Assembly (NCBI GenBank): GCA_040266255.1
Contig: JBDQEV010000009.1
Coordinates: forward strand, 1-41,726
Length of the DNA stretch: 41,726 nucleotides
Direction of reading: 5' to 3'
DNA from: Comchoanobacter sp040266255
Lineage (GTDB): Bacteria > Pseudomonadota > Gammaproteobacteria > Comchoanobacterales > Comchoanobacteraceae
In this document: one piece after another, positions 6,302-15,767 of the stretch
Layout: every line of letters begins with the position of its first letter
How positions within the stretch are numbered: position 1 is the first letter of the stretch
Notes under the pieces: generated by a model
The model's database searches: none
What the model saw: the letters and a program-made list of their open reading frames with translations, nothing else
What the model was told of the DNA's origin: nothing
Translations under genes and position numbers: made by a program

Positions 6302-8230
6302 GAAATTCAGTATTTCTTTGAGCGTCACCAATGCAATAGTTTGAATGCCCATAGCAGAAGCTTTTTGGATTTTTGATCCGGATTTTTCACCGCAAAGTAG
6401 ATAGCTACAGTTTTTAGACAGGGTGCTACTGACTTTCCAACCAAGCTTTTCTATTTCTGAGATAATTTGACTTCTAGGATAATCAAACTTGCCAGTAATC
6501 GCTAATGTATTCGAAAACTCTTGTTTAGAGGGGAGGCTAATTATCGCTATTTCCCCCAATTGACTGATATGCGACTTATTTTTTTCAAAGTAGCGAATAA
6601 TATGGTTAGCTACAATTGGACCTATACCGTTAATTTTAATCAAATCATCTTGTTTGGCTGCTAGTAACAGATCTAAATTAGAAAAGTTCTGGGTGATTAT
6701 TTTAGCAGTATCTCTTCCTACTTCAGGTATGCCTAGTGCATAAATGAATTTATCAAAGCTGATTTGTTTAGAATTTTGTATTGCCAAATAGATGTTTTGA
6801 GCTGATTTTTTTCCAATACGTGGAAGATTGATTAACTGAGTAGTATTCAGATCAAATAGCTGAATTGGTGAGATCACATGAAGAGATTGAATCAAGTCAT
6901 CTATCACAGATGGCCCTAGACCTGTCATATTAAAACCATGTTTAGATGCAAAGTGTTCGATGCGGCCAGAAATCTGTTTGGGGCATGCTTGATCATTTGT
7001 GCACTGTATGTTGATACTAGAATAAGTAAGCAGATGGGAACAGCTTGGACAGTTTGTTGGAGGAATTACAGGCTTAATTGATGCTTGATGTCGAAGTGAT
7101 GTAATTGGCTTGATGACCTCTGGAATCACTTCTCCAGCTCTTCGAATTAAAACATAATCACAGATATGGATATCTTTCCTCTTAATTTCTTGCATATTGT
7201 GTAGTGTGGCATGTGAGACAGTTACACCACCAACCTCAGTTGGTTTTAAGTTGGCTACTGGTGTGATGAGGCCAGTTCTTCCAACTTGGAAATCAACGCT
7301 GAGTAACTGACTGGTTACTTCATTTGCTGGAAACTTATAGGCAACAGCCCATCTTGGGGATTTAGCGGTATAACCAAGTTCTTTTTGAGCATGGATTTCA
7401 TCAATTTTGATCACAATGCCATCAATTTCAAAAGGTATAGATGCTCTACTTTTGCTGATTTGTTCAATTGAGGTCAGTACTTCTGTGATATTATGACATA
7501 CTTTACGCATGGGGGAGGTGGGAATATACCATTGTTCCAGTTGGTGTAATTGTGCAGAGTGTGTTACAGAATCTAAGCCAAACACGCTATATGCAAAAAA
7601 CTTTAAGGGACGTTGAGCTGCAATTGTTGGGTCAAGTTGTCTGATGCTTCCTGCAGCTGCATTACGGGTATTCGCAAACTGTTTATTTGATAAGTCATTT
7701 AGTTTAGCAAGGTCATCTTTCATGATAAAGACTTCACCTCTCACTTCTAAGTAGTCAGGTGCTGATTCTGGTAGCTGTAAGGGGATTGATGAAATGGTTT
7801 TAATGTTATGGGTAACATCTTCACCAATCTCTCCATCACCTCTCGTGACAGCTCTGAGAAGTCGTCTATTTTGATAAATACAGCAAATGGCTAAGCCATC
7901 AATTTTTAATTCAACACTGAACTGGTTGATCAGTGTTGAATCAATGCGTGAGAAAAATTTCTGAACTTCATGGGTTCCAAAAGCGTTATCAAGTGACTTC
8001 ATCGGATGAAGATGCTGGTGTTTTTCAAACTTTCCTAATATTTTGTCACCTACGCGCTGCGATGGTGATGATGGATCAATCTGATGAGGATGTTTGATTT
8101 CAAAGTCTATAATGGCTTTTATTAAAGCATCATACTCGGCATCTGAAACCTCAGGCTGATCAAGCGTATGATAAGCATAGTGGTAACGATTCAGGTCTTG
8201 TATTAACTTTAGATAAGTAGATTTGTTCAT
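6287..8230 (-). CDS. ligA: NAD+-dependent DNA ligase
   Basis: Seals nicks during replication and repair using NAD+. 647 residues (E. coli LigA has 671). The N-terminal Ia domain with YHYAYHTLDQPEVSDAEYD is present. The adenylation motif is SVELKIDG with the nucleotide-accepting Lys at 109. The OB-fold, a four-cysteine zinc finger (CPSC...C...C), helix-hairpin-helix segments and a C-terminal BRCT domain (TLAITGKFD...) follow in order. The start overlaps the stop of the upstream IcmL-like gene by 4 bp, so it is the last gene of the zipA operon. Confidence 0.97.
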   Translation of the reverse strand: MNKSTYLKLIQDLNRYHYAYHTLDQPEVSDAEYDALIKAIIDFEIKHPHQIDPSSPSQRVGDKILGKFEKHQHLHPMKSLDNAFGTHEVQKFFSRIDSTLINQFSVELKIDGLAICCIYQNRRLLRAVTRGDGEIGEDVTHNIKTISSIPLQLPESAPDYLEVRGEVFIMKDDLAKLNDLSNKQFANTRNAAAGSIRQLDPTIAAQRPLKFFAYSVFGLDSVTHSAQLHQLEQWYIPTSPMRKVCHNITEVLTSIEQISKSRASIPFEIDGIVIKIDEIHAQKELGYTAKSPRWAVAYKFPANEVTSQLLSVDFQVGRTGLITPVANLKPTEVGGVTVSHATLHNMQEIKRKDIHICDYVLIRRAGEVIPEVIKPITSLRHQASIKPVIPPTNCPSCSHLLTYSSINIQCTNDQACPKQISGRIEHFASKHGFNMTGLGPSVIDDLIQSLHVISPIQLFDLNTTQLINLPRIGKKSAQNIYLAIQNSKQISFDKFIYALGIPEVGRDTAKIITQNFSNLDLLLAAKQDDLIKINGIGPIVANHIIRYFEKNKSHISQLGEIAIISLPSKQEFSNTLAITGKFDYPRSQIISEIEKLGWKVSSTLSKNCSYLLCGEKSGSKIQKASAMGIQTIALVTLKEILNFLGRT

Positions 8231-8754
8231 GTTTTGATATCAAACTGGGTAATGATTAAGGGCATTTTTAGGTCTTGCGTGGGCTTGATTGTCATCATAA
8301 CACTCAGTGTCCTTTGATCAGATAGTACCATTGGTATTTCAGCGTGCCAAGTATTCTGTTGTTTTTTAAGAGTCGCAGGTGCATTAGCAATTGCACTAAA
8401 AGATTGTTTGAAAAAAATAGCTTCATCGCATATCCCTTTACCATTTTTAGGAATAGTAATTTGTTCTACGATTGGTAAAATATCAGGTGAAAAGTATTTT
8501 TGAATACGAGTATGATATAAGTTGATATTGCCTTGATCTATGAGGAAGCTTGCTACAGCTGCTTGTAGTGCAAAAACAATCGCTTGCTCATCATCAATAT
8601 CGTTTACAGACAGTTGCTGTAATTGTGTTGATGCATTGATATGAGCCTGTTTCGCATTGACCAAATGCTGTTGGGGAAGAGGCTTGAGAAACGATAGTGG
8701 TGCTTGCGCAGATGTATAAAGAGCGCATAGTAAAACTATTCTAATTGCTTTCAT
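8227..8754 (-). CDS. Exported IcmL/DotI-like protein
   Basis: 175 residues when started at the ATG at 8754, where MKAIRIVLLCALYTSAQA forms a signal peptide and GAGAG lies upstream; a longer frame from 8847 would bury it. The mature part, with VFALQAAVASFLIDQGNI, YHTRIQKYFSPD, and later TWHAEIPMVLSDQRTL, has the order of motifs of the periplasmic domain of IcmL/DotI (type IVB secretion) and its small exported homologues. It lacks the membrane anchor of true DotI. It overlaps zipA by 14 bp and ligA by 4 bp, an unusual insertion between two housekeeping genes. Related small proteins in Legionellales are of unclear function. I infer a periplasmic role linked to Dot/Icm. Confidence 0.55.
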   Translation of the reverse strand: MKAIRIVLLCALYTSAQAPLSFLKPLPQQHLVNAKQAHINASTQLQQLSVNDIDDEQAIVFALQAAVASFLIDQGNINLYHTRIQKYFSPDILPIVEQITIPKNGKGICDEAIFFKQSFSAIANAPATLKKQQNTWHAEIPMVLSDQRTLSVMMTIKPTQDLKMPLIITQFDIKT

Positions 8755-9259
8755 TGATTTGCTCTCGCCAATCTTGCAGTGTTGATATACTGATTGTGCT
8801 TTGATCCTTAGACTGTAGTGAGCCACCAAAGCGTTCTTTTGCATCAAGTAATGCTTCGCACATCATATCAAACCGCTCTAGTTTGTCATGATGATTATTG
8901 ATAAAGAACGTTAGGCCTTTAAATAGCTTTTTATTCATGCTCTCAAGCTCAAATGTGCCAGGTGAAGATAACGTTGCAATTGAAAACTGTGTTTCACCAT
9001 TTCGAATAGCATGAAAAATTTTCTGTTCATTAAAAATGAGTTGATGAGACATAAAGTATTGAAATAAGTCACTTCCAAGAACAGGTTGGTTAAATGTCAA
9101 ATAAATAGTGTGAATTTCTGGTTGTGATTTAGGCTTTGGAGGTGGGAGTGGTTCTTCATCAATATTGACAAAGTCTGTTGATGTGGTGTCTTTTTTTAGT
9201 CCTAATGCAATAAGAGTAAATGCTGCAGCAATACTTGCGATATAAAGAGGTATCATCAT
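8741..9259 (-). CDS. zipA: Cell-division protein ZipA (short form)
   Basis: Anchors FtsZ to the inner membrane. 172 residues against about 330 in E. coli. An N-terminal membrane segment (PLYIASIAAAFTLIALGL) is followed by a very short Pro-rich linker (PLPPPKPKSQP) and the FtsZ-binding domain, seen in the segments FSIATLSSPGTFELESM, KGLTFFIN and LDAKERFGGSL. The neighbouring ligA supports the call, since zipA-ligA is a common gammaproteobacterial pair. Confidence 0.85.
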   Translation of the reverse strand: MMIPLYIASIAAAFTLIALGLKKDTTSTDFVNIDEEPLPPPKPKSQPEIHTIYLTFNQPVLGSDLFQYFMSHQLIFNEQKIFHAIRNGETQFSIATLSSPGTFELESMNKKLFKGLTFFINNHHDKLERFDMMCEALLDAKERFGGSLQSKDQSTISISTLQDWREQINESN

Positions 9260-9358
9260 ATTCAGTCCATGTGATTTTAACTATCATAGCGAATCTGCCA
9301 ATCAAATACCATGGATGAATGAAGTTATTCTTATCTGTACGGGGTGATCAGTTTTGTA

Positions 9359-9364
9359 TATAAT
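9359..9364 (+). promoter_or_regulatory. Probable -10 element of the acylase gene
   Basis: TATAAT 28 nt before the ATG, in the 132-bp divergent gap between zipA and the acylase. No strong -35 is seen at the usual distance; a TG two bases upstream could partly compensate. Confidence 0.35.
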
Positions 9365-9391
9365 GCCGTATAGTTTTTTTTTAGAAGCGCT

Positions 9392-11740
9392 ATGGTTAAG
9401 AAAATTCTTTATATATGTTTTTCAGTAGGCTTGCTGTTTTTGTCATACTGTTTATACACGGTTTGGGAGCTGAATCCACAGATTCAGGGGCAGTTATATC
9501 ACAGTGGTATTTCAAGTAGAGTTGAGATCATTAGAAGCCATGAGGGAGTTCCTTCAATTTCTGCAGAAAATGATGAAGATGCTTATTTCGCTCAAGGTTA
9601 TGTGCACGCCCAGGATCGTCTATTTCAAATGGTATTCTTGAAGCACTTTATTTCGGGTAGAGTTTCAGAGTTGGTTGGGACCAAGGCAGTTTCCTTAGAT
9701 CGTTATATGCGAACCTTTGCCCTTGCACGAGCAGCCAAATCTTCATATGAAGTTTTAGACTCTAGGACTCAGAATGCAATAGTGAGCTATACACAAGGAG
9801 TCAATGCTTATATACAGAATCATACTTGCTTGGAGCTGAAGTTGCTAGGCGTTCAGCCAGATCTTTGGGAGCCAAGTGATTCTGTATTGATTCAAAAAGC
9901 AATTGCATTTGATTTGAGTAAACATTGGCCGCAAATCATGAGAAATACAGTTGCGGCATCTAAATTGGGTATCGATAAAGGCTTGAGTTTCGTGCCTGAT
10001 GCAATGCTCTCTGAACCTAGCGTACATGATGTTGATCTAATTAATCATAAGTTGCCGTATAGGAACGAAGTGTTTGACTATCCTGACGGCCCTGAAATAC
10101 CTGCAAGCTTAGTGAGTGATCTCACAAGTTTTGGTCGTTTGAGTCATGCTATATTGAGCAATTTGGCTGGAAGTGATGATATGTCAGAGGGCTCAAATAT
10201 TTGGGCTATCTCTAAGGAACGATCAACCAAAGGCAGTGTTTTATTGGCAAATGACCCTCATTTATCTTATCAGGTGCCTTCAACCTTTTACCCAATTAGC
10301 TTGAAATCTGATCATTTAGATTTGCAGGGGGCATCAATTCCTGGTGCACCAGGTGTTGTGATTGGCAGAAATGCAAATGTTGCTTGGGGATTCACAAATA
10401 GTCGTTTGGCACAAAGTGACATATTTTATGCACCACAAATAGAAGAGAAAATTACACGAGAAGAAATTATACGCATTAAAGATGCAGAAGATGTGGTGAT
10501 TCATTATCAAGACACACCTTATGGCACAATTATTTCTGACTCAGAGGCTGAGTTGGAGGTTGCGCTGAAGTGGGTTGGTCAGACAGCGAGTGATCATACC
10601 TTGGATGCACTACATGCCTTAAGTACTTCAAGATCTTTTGAGGAAGCAAAGCAAGCAGCTAAACTCTTTGATTCGCCAGCACAAAATATTGTCATTGTGG
10701 ATGATAAAAACTATGGATTTTTCACTTTAGGCAAGATCCCTATCCGGAAGTACTCAGGACGGATTGCATTGCCAGCAGAGCCTGAGTATCAATGGCAAGG
10801 CTATATTCCAAAGAATCAACTGCCTTTTGCGATTAATCCAGAGAGGGGTTATGTCATGAATGCAAATAACCATGTTGTTTCAGATCATTATGGCTATAAT
10901 CTCACTAAGCTTGGATATGATGAATACAGAGGCATCAAGATTAATGAGGACTTAAGAGGTAGGCATAAAGTTTCTCCATCCATGAGTAAGCGACTACAGC
11001 TTAATAATGAAGACCAGTCATGGGTCGAGTTAAAGCCTGTTTTACTGGATTTTGAACCTAAAAGCGAGCAGGCAAAAGAGTTGCTTCAGAAACTTGATAA
11101 GTGGTCAGGGGTAGCTGATTTAGAGTCATTTGAGCAAACAATATTTGCAGCTTGGCATGCTAAGTTGTCTAAAAAGGTTTTCGCCAATGTGAATATAGCA
11201 ATGCCTCATTGGGCAAAGGTTGCATATGATGATCAGTTCTTAAAATTAGTCATTTTCGAAGGCTTGCCATACTTCCAGCCGCACGCATCTATTGATGAGC
11301 TGCTTGAAAAAACATTATTGGAGTCCTATCAGTCACTGGTACAAAGGTATGGTGAAAATCCTGAACGCTTTACTTGGAAGAATGTGCATCGAGCAGCATT
11401 CTTGCACCCAATTTTTAAAAATGTTCCGGTACTTAGTGGTTTATCTGAAAGCTTTGTTGTAGCGCCTGGTTCAAAAGATAGTCTAAATCGATCAAAGTGG
11501 CGAGGTGGTGAAACACAGTTTTTTGCAAAAGAAGGTGCATCCCTGCGAGTATTAGTGGATATGAGTACACCACTAATGCGAATGATGGTTCCAATGGGAG
11601 TATCTGGTTTTGTTTTCTCGGCATATTATGCAAATTTGAATGAGTTGTGGGCAAGTGGAGAATATCTTGTCCTGCCAGGTAAGGAAGAGAATATAAAAAT
11701 AGATAAAGGCTTAACTATACTGCCTAATTTATTAATTTAA
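9392..11740 (+). CDS. Penicillin-acylase family (S45) N-terminal-nucleophile amidase
   Basis: 782 residues. An N-terminal hydrophobic segment (residues 4-25) directs export or anchoring. The family signatures are present: SHEGVPSISAENDEDAYFAQGYVHAQDRLFQM in two pieces at the start of the alpha chain, and EGSNIWAIS, whose Ser268 would become the N-terminal nucleophile of the beta chain after autocleavage. VAWGFTNSRLAQSD and GYVMNANNH are also typical. Members hydrolyse penicillin side chains, acyl-homoserine lactones or other amides; the substrate cannot be told from sequence. It is a single gene transcribed divergently from zipA. Confidence 0.9.
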   Translation: MVKKILYICFSVGLLFLSYCLYTVWELNPQIQGQLYHSGISSRVEIIRSHEGVPSISAENDEDAYFAQGYVHAQDRLFQMVFLKHFISGRVSELVGTKAVSLDRYMRTFALARAAKSSYEVLDSRTQNAIVSYTQGVNAYIQNHTCLELKLLGVQPDLWEPSDSVLIQKAIAFDLSKHWPQIMRNTVAASKLGIDKGLSFVPDAMLSEPSVHDVDLINHKLPYRNEVFDYPDGPEIPASLVSDLTSFGRLSHAILSNLAGSDDMSEGSNIWAISKERSTKGSVLLANDPHLSYQVPSTFYPISLKSDHLDLQGASIPGAPGVVIGRNANVAWGFTNSRLAQSDIFYAPQIEEKITREEIIRIKDAEDVVIHYQDTPYGTIISDSEAELEVALKWVGQTASDHTLDALHALSTSRSFEEAKQAAKLFDSPAQNIVIVDDKNYGFFTLGKIPIRKYSGRIALPAEPEYQWQGYIPKNQLPFAINPERGYVMNANNHVVSDHYGYNLTKLGYDEYRGIKINEDLRGRHKVSPSMSKRLQLNNEDQSWVELKPVLLDFEPKSEQAKELLQKLDKWSGVADLESFEQTIFAAWHAKLSKKVFANVNIAMPHWAKVAYDDQFLKLVIFEGLPYFQPHASIDELLEKTLLESYQSLVQRYGENPERFTWKNVHRAAFLHPIFKNVPVLSGLSESFVVAPGSKDSLNRSKWRGGETQFFAKEGASLRVLVDMSTPLMRMMVPMGVSGFVFSAYYANLNELWASGEYLVLPGKEENIKIDKGLTILPNLLI

Positions 11741-11925
11741 ATAAGTTCAAAAATTAGTCATAGGGGTATTGTTTGCCGTTACTATGATAAAGCGTATGAC
11801 TATCAGTCCAATTAAAAATCCAAATTAAAGACTGAATGAGTAAGTTGATGAAGTTTAATTTCAAAACTATTTCTGACTTATTTGCTGTTTAGACAATAAG
11901 TTCATAGATTGATTTAAGGAAGTCT

Positions 11926-13131
11926 ATGAAAAGTGATGAGATAGATAATACAAGTACTGCAGAAAAAGTTTCTAAAGATATATATGTTTTGCTGGCTAAA
12001 GAGCTGCTTAAATCTCTAATGGCTATTACTGCGGGTGTTATTCTTGTTACAGTAGGTACAGTAGGCGGCATAATTATGGGTGTAAGTTTACTCGTATTGT
12101 CATTTTTTTTCTTGGCAAGAGGAGCATTGACAAGATACCGTCATGGTTTGAATTGTAAACATATTCGACAAAATTATTTATCAACTTATTCTTTAGGAAA
12201 AAGAAATCAGCATACGTTGATTGATCTAACTATTATTAAAGAAGAAGTCGCTTATTTTAATGAGAACCATGCAGCAATCGCACCTGTTACTCGTTCTCAA
12301 ATTAATCTAAAAAGAGAAGAGTTAGACCGATTAAAGCCAAATATTTTTGATTCAAATAGTCAGTTTTATAGAGATATGTATCTAGATTTTTTCAATTACT
12401 TGTCGCTTGATGATCATAAGAAAGGAGTAAGCGATTATCTGCAGATTGGAGGGTATTTGTACATGCAGAAAAATCTGGCGATAGGCAGTTTAAGTGAGCA
12501 AGAGGGAAAGTTTTTAAAACTTGTAAATGTTGAGCTGAAATGCAAGAGGGATTTCTTGCCCAAGGTTATTGATCGCCTGCGCTTGCAGAAAGACAGCAAT
12601 AAAGTTATCAGTAACGATCAGAAACTGGAAATTGAGAATGAAACGCAGTCTCTTTATGCAGAAATGGTTGCATCATATGAATACTGGCAAGAAAATTTCT
12701 CTAAACCACTATTAGCTTTGCTAGATGTTATAGAGGAGGAAGCAGGCAATCGATCAACATATTCAAAATTCCTTTCATATCTTAGTCAGGACCAGTATGA
12801 GTCATGCTATCTAGGTGGTTATGGTAATCAGGCAGAACATGTTGGCTTTATATTAACACTGGCCCAAGACTTAAAATTAGATTTTTCAAATTTTATGACG
12901 TTTAAGTCTTTGGTTAGAGCACTGAAGAAATCTATTACCAGTCTGGAGGGTGATAAAATAAACGCTCTGAGTATACGTTACTTTGGTAAAATATTAGACC
13001 TTAATTTGCAAAATAATTTAGCAGCGCCATCTAGCGTTTTAGAAAATCAACTTAGCTCTGTCAATACAGAATCAAACCCTACCAATGAGAATGTCAAAGG
13101 CCATCAGAAGAATAGGCGACCTCATCGCTAA
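11926..13131 (+). CDS. Orphan protein with N-terminal membrane hairpin (paralogue 1)
   Basis: 401 residues, not recognised. The start ATG at 11926 is preceded by AAGGAAG. Residues 1-28 are polar; 29-70 form two adjacent membrane helices (ITAGVILVTVGTVGG, then LLVLSFFFLARGAL), followed by RYRHGLNCKHI. The rest is soluble, helical and rich in charged residues, with a polar tail after 385. It is clearly homologous along its whole length to the next gene, sharing GGYLYM, a YWQ/YWE segment, EHV and FKSLVRALK. No catalytic motif is seen. Pairs of such proteins are often effector-like; this is an inference. Confidence 0.65.
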   Translation: MKSDEIDNTSTAEKVSKDIYVLLAKELLKSLMAITAGVILVTVGTVGGIIMGVSLLVLSFFFLARGALTRYRHGLNCKHIRQNYLSTYSLGKRNQHTLIDLTIIKEEVAYFNENHAAIAPVTRSQINLKREELDRLKPNIFDSNSQFYRDMYLDFFNYLSLDDHKKGVSDYLQIGGYLYMQKNLAIGSLSEQEGKFLKLVNVELKCKRDFLPKVIDRLRLQKDSNKVISNDQKLEIENETQSLYAEMVASYEYWQENFSKPLLALLDVIEEEAGNRSTYSKFLSYLSQDQYESCYLGGYGNQAEHVGFILTLAQDLKLDFSNFMTFKSLVRALKKSITSLEGDKINALSIRYFGKILDLNLQNNLAAPSSVLENQLSSVNTESNPTNENVKGHQKNRRPHR

Positions 13132-13223
13132 CGATTGGTTAAAAACGATATCTGGGTCTTGAGGCAATTAGTTAGATTTTGATTGGCGGTGTGATTAATA
13201 TCAATTCAATTTATTTCTGATTT

Positions 13224-13253
13224 TTGATTTTTTTGTATGATAAATAGTATAAT
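13224..13253 (+). promoter_or_regulatory. Sigma70-type promoter of the second hairpin gene
   Basis: TTGATT (13224-13229), 18-nt spacer, perfect TATAAT (13248-13253). Transcription would start near 13260, about 11 nt before the preferred ATG at 13271. The gene can therefore be expressed separately from its paralogue. Confidence 0.5.
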
Positions 13254-13270
13254 TAATATTGAGAAAATAT

Positions 13271-14491
13271 ATGCAGCATAATGAAGTAGAACAACGAAGT
13301 TCAGCAGAAAGGGCTTCTAAGAGTGTATATGATTCTGCAAATAAAGAGCTGATCAGAGCTGTCATAGCTGGAGCTGTAGCGGCTATTGTTGCAACAGCAG
13401 GGCCTGCATTGTCTTTTGTGGCTATTGGTCTATTTGTATTGTCAGGGTTCTTTTTGCTACAAGGTGCACTAAAAAGGTATCGCCATAACTTGACGTGTAA
13501 ACATATTAAAAATCAGATCTCTTCTGATCGATATGTAGCTGAAATTAAAGATAATCAAGATGAATTTAGCACTATTAAAGAACAGGTTCAGGTATTTTTG
13601 GATAGAAGATCTATACTTCAGGGGACTCTTCAGCAAGTTAATCAAAAAATAAAGGAGTTGAATGATGAAAAGCCAAGTCCTACTGATGCTTATGGCGATT
13701 TTTGCAAAAGTTTATATGGAAGTATGTTTAAGTATCTAGCTTTAAAGGACGCTATGGATGGCGTCATTCAACCGGAAAAACTTGGTGGATATCTCTACAT
13801 GTTGAATAAGTTAAACAGTAAAGAACAGTATAGTGAATTTGAAGTAGCATGCTTGAAATCTGTTGGAATAGAAAAATTTTTACGAACTGATAGGGAACTT
13901 AATCGTGAAATTAATAAGTTAAGAGGAGAAAAGAAGTCCCTTACAGATGAAGAGAAAACTAATATTAAGGATAGTGTGCAAAAAAGTTTTGCGGACATGG
14001 TTGCGCAATATAAATATTGGGAAATCAATGTAAGCACACCACTATTCCAGTTATTAGACTCAATAGAGGAGAAGGCCAGTAAAGCTCCAAAATACACAAA
14101 ATTTCTATCAAACTTTAGTCAAAGTGCATATGAGCTATCTTATCTGGGTGAAGCTTACAAGCACAGTGAGCATGTTAAATTTATGATTGTTTTAGGTAAA
14201 GAAAAAGAAATAGATTTAGATTGTTCTAAATTTTGGACATTCAAATCTTTTGTTAGAGCGCTTAAAAGTTCAATTCATGATTTAAGTCAAGATAAAAAAA
14301 TTAAGTTATGCCAAACTTATTCTGATCACATATTGAGATTAAATGAAGCGATGAATCCAATAAGAGTTCAAAGAGGAGGTGCTGCAGGGTCTAATGAGTT
14401 TGATTTGGATCATTCAACGAATAGTCCTAGTCCTAGTCCTGATAGTAATTCTACTAAAGGGCCCGCAAAGCCGTTCCTTTTTCATGACTAA
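13271..14491 (+). CDS. Orphan protein with N-terminal membrane hairpin (paralogue 2)
   Basis: 406 residues from the ATG at 13271, which aligns with the start of paralogue 1; a TTG at 13259 would add four residues. Same plan: polar N-terminus (QRSSAERASKSVYD), two membrane helices around residues 25-68, KRYRHNLTCKHIK, a long helical region, then FWTFKSFVRALKSS and a Ser/Pro-rich tail (SPSPSPDSN). The 3' end overlaps the convergent SDR gene by 38 bp. Function unknown. The two copies have diverged to roughly a third identity, so the duplication is old. Confidence 0.65.
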   Translation: MQHNEVEQRSSAERASKSVYDSANKELIRAVIAGAVAAIVATAGPALSFVAIGLFVLSGFFLLQGALKRYRHNLTCKHIKNQISSDRYVAEIKDNQDEFSTIKEQVQVFLDRRSILQGTLQQVNQKIKELNDEKPSPTDAYGDFCKSLYGSMFKYLALKDAMDGVIQPEKLGGYLYMLNKLNSKEQYSEFEVACLKSVGIEKFLRTDRELNREINKLRGEKKSLTDEEKTNIKDSVQKSFADMVAQYKYWEINVSTPLFQLLDSIEEKASKAPKYTKFLSNFSQSAYELSYLGEAYKHSEHVKFMIVLGKEKEIDLDCSKFWTFKSFVRALKSSIHDLSQDKKIKLCQTYSDHILRLNEAMNPIRVQRGGAAGSNEFDLDHSTNSPSPSPDSNSTKGPAKPFLFHD

Positions 14492-15218
14492 TGGTTGGTT
14501 TTAGCGCATAGTACTGTCGTTGTTTGGGGTAATATACTTGTTTACCAATTTTTGAGCTAATCATAGACACAAGTGTATTAAACTGAGTAGGGGAAGTGCA
14601 TAAGTTGAAGATACCTTGTTGTGTCATCAAATGACACATTGCTCTAGCTGCTTTTTTGTAAGAAATGAAATGGATGGGGTTTTGTCGCTTTGCAAAACTC
14701 ATTTTCCCAGCATAAATCTGTTTGGTCATCTCTTTAATCAGTTCTTCTTCGAACTGTGGAAGACGGAAAATTAAGTAAGGGTATCCAGACTGCTCAATCA
14801 GCCGCTCAGATTGCATCAATATTTTTGTTACTTCTCTGTGTGCAACAATTTTTGTATCTTCAGTAAGGTTTTGTCCAGTTGAGTCTTGATAAATATCAAT
14901 TGAAGATCTTAAGATGATTTTAGGGGGAGCTCTGTGTTTGCTAATTAAATTTAATATATGCTTCAGACCGTGAATATAGGATTTTTTATAGCTGCTAAGG
15001 TCTTTAGACTCAGGAGGAATAAGATAAAAAAGGTATGAACAACTGGGTAAAGACTGGATATTAAAGATATCACTGTACATCATTTCTACACCGGAAGAAG
15101 ATTTTATGCTTCGTCTAATCCCATAAACTTTGATATTCTGAGCTAAAAGTTGGTGTGCAATTTGCTCACCAAGTTCTCCAAATCCACATATCACAGCATT
15201 TTTCATGATGTTGTCCAT
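14454..15218 (-). CDS. NAD(P)-binding SDR-like protein (YeeZ-type)
   Basis: 254 residues from the ATG at 15218 (AGGA upstream); a second ATG at 15206 would give 250. The N-terminus NAVICGFGELGEQIAHQLLA is a dinucleotide-binding fold with GxGxxG. Later segments (IILRSSIDIYQDSTGQ, then TEDT) resemble atypical short-chain dehydrogenases of the NAD-dependent epimerase group, and the catalytic YxxxK is not clear. Such proteins often act as reductases of unknown substrate. Confidence 0.6.
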   Translation of the reverse strand: MDNIMKNAVICGFGELGEQIAHQLLAQNIKVYGIRRSIKSSSGVEMMYSDIFNIQSLPSCSYLFYLIPPESKDLSSYKKSYIHGLKHILNLISKHRAPPKIILRSSIDIYQDSTGQNLTEDTKIVAHREVTKILMQSERLIEQSGYPYLIFRLPQFEEELIKEMTKQIYAGKMSFAKRQNPIHFISYKKAARAMCHLMTQQGIFNLCTSPTQFNTLVSMISSKIGKQVYYPKQRQYYALKPTISHEKGTALRAL

Positions 15219-15328
15219 TACATCCTAGGTTCAGTATACAGAATAAACCTCATATTGTGGAGTTTTAAAGTGAAGTTATTTAGAACACAATATACTGTGC
15301 GTAAAAATAAGATGGTTTTTAAGTATCA

Positions 15329-15676
15329 CTAATGATTGATCTGAGGTTGGCTGAGTAAGAGGTAGGTTGCGCCAGCGCCTCCATCTTTTTGAAGTGCTTT
15401 ACACATTGCTAGCACGCGAGGGTTTTTGGGTAGACTATCATAAACATAGTTTTTAATTACAGGGATTTGCTGCTCAGATCGATAGCCTTGCCCATGAATA
15501 ATTAATACACAGCAACTGGTATTAATGCTATTGATGTAATCAGGCAAAAAGTCTTGTACTTCCTCAAGAGTTAGCCCTCTGAGGTTAACGGATCTTGAAG
15601 GGGTAACTTTACCACTTTTTAAATCTTTTAGCGTTGAGGTTGGTGTAGAGGTCTTTTTATAGCTTGAGTATGACAT
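15329..15676 (-). CDS. Smr-domain protein
   Basis: 115 residues. The core SVNLRGLTLEEVQDFL, VLIIHGQGYRSEQQIP, and a C-terminal KDGGAGATYLLL match the Smr (MutS2 C-terminal) domain, including the HGxG and GGxGA motifs. Stand-alone Smr proteins of this size (YdaL/SmrA/SmrB type) act as endonucleases on nucleic acids; SmrB cuts mRNA at stalled ribosomes. The first H of the usual LHG is R here (LRG). It is divergent from asd. Confidence 0.8.
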   Translation of the reverse strand: MSYSSYKKTSTPTSTLKDLKSGKVTPSRSVNLRGLTLEEVQDFLPDYINSINTSCCVLIIHGQGYRSEQQIPVIKNYVYDSLPKNPRVLAMCKALQKDGGAGATYLLLSQPQINH

Positions 15677-15767
15677 TAATCTGATGAGTATAAATTGCTG
15701 ATTAAATGTAACATGATTGACAGGAGTTTTGAAATAATTGAATATCTACTTAGGATTTTTGTAGGTA

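Noticed and set aside
11753..11803. Inverted repeat TAGTCATA/TATGACTA after the acylase gene as a terminator
   Set aside because: The loop is over 30 nt and no T-run follows; too weak to call.
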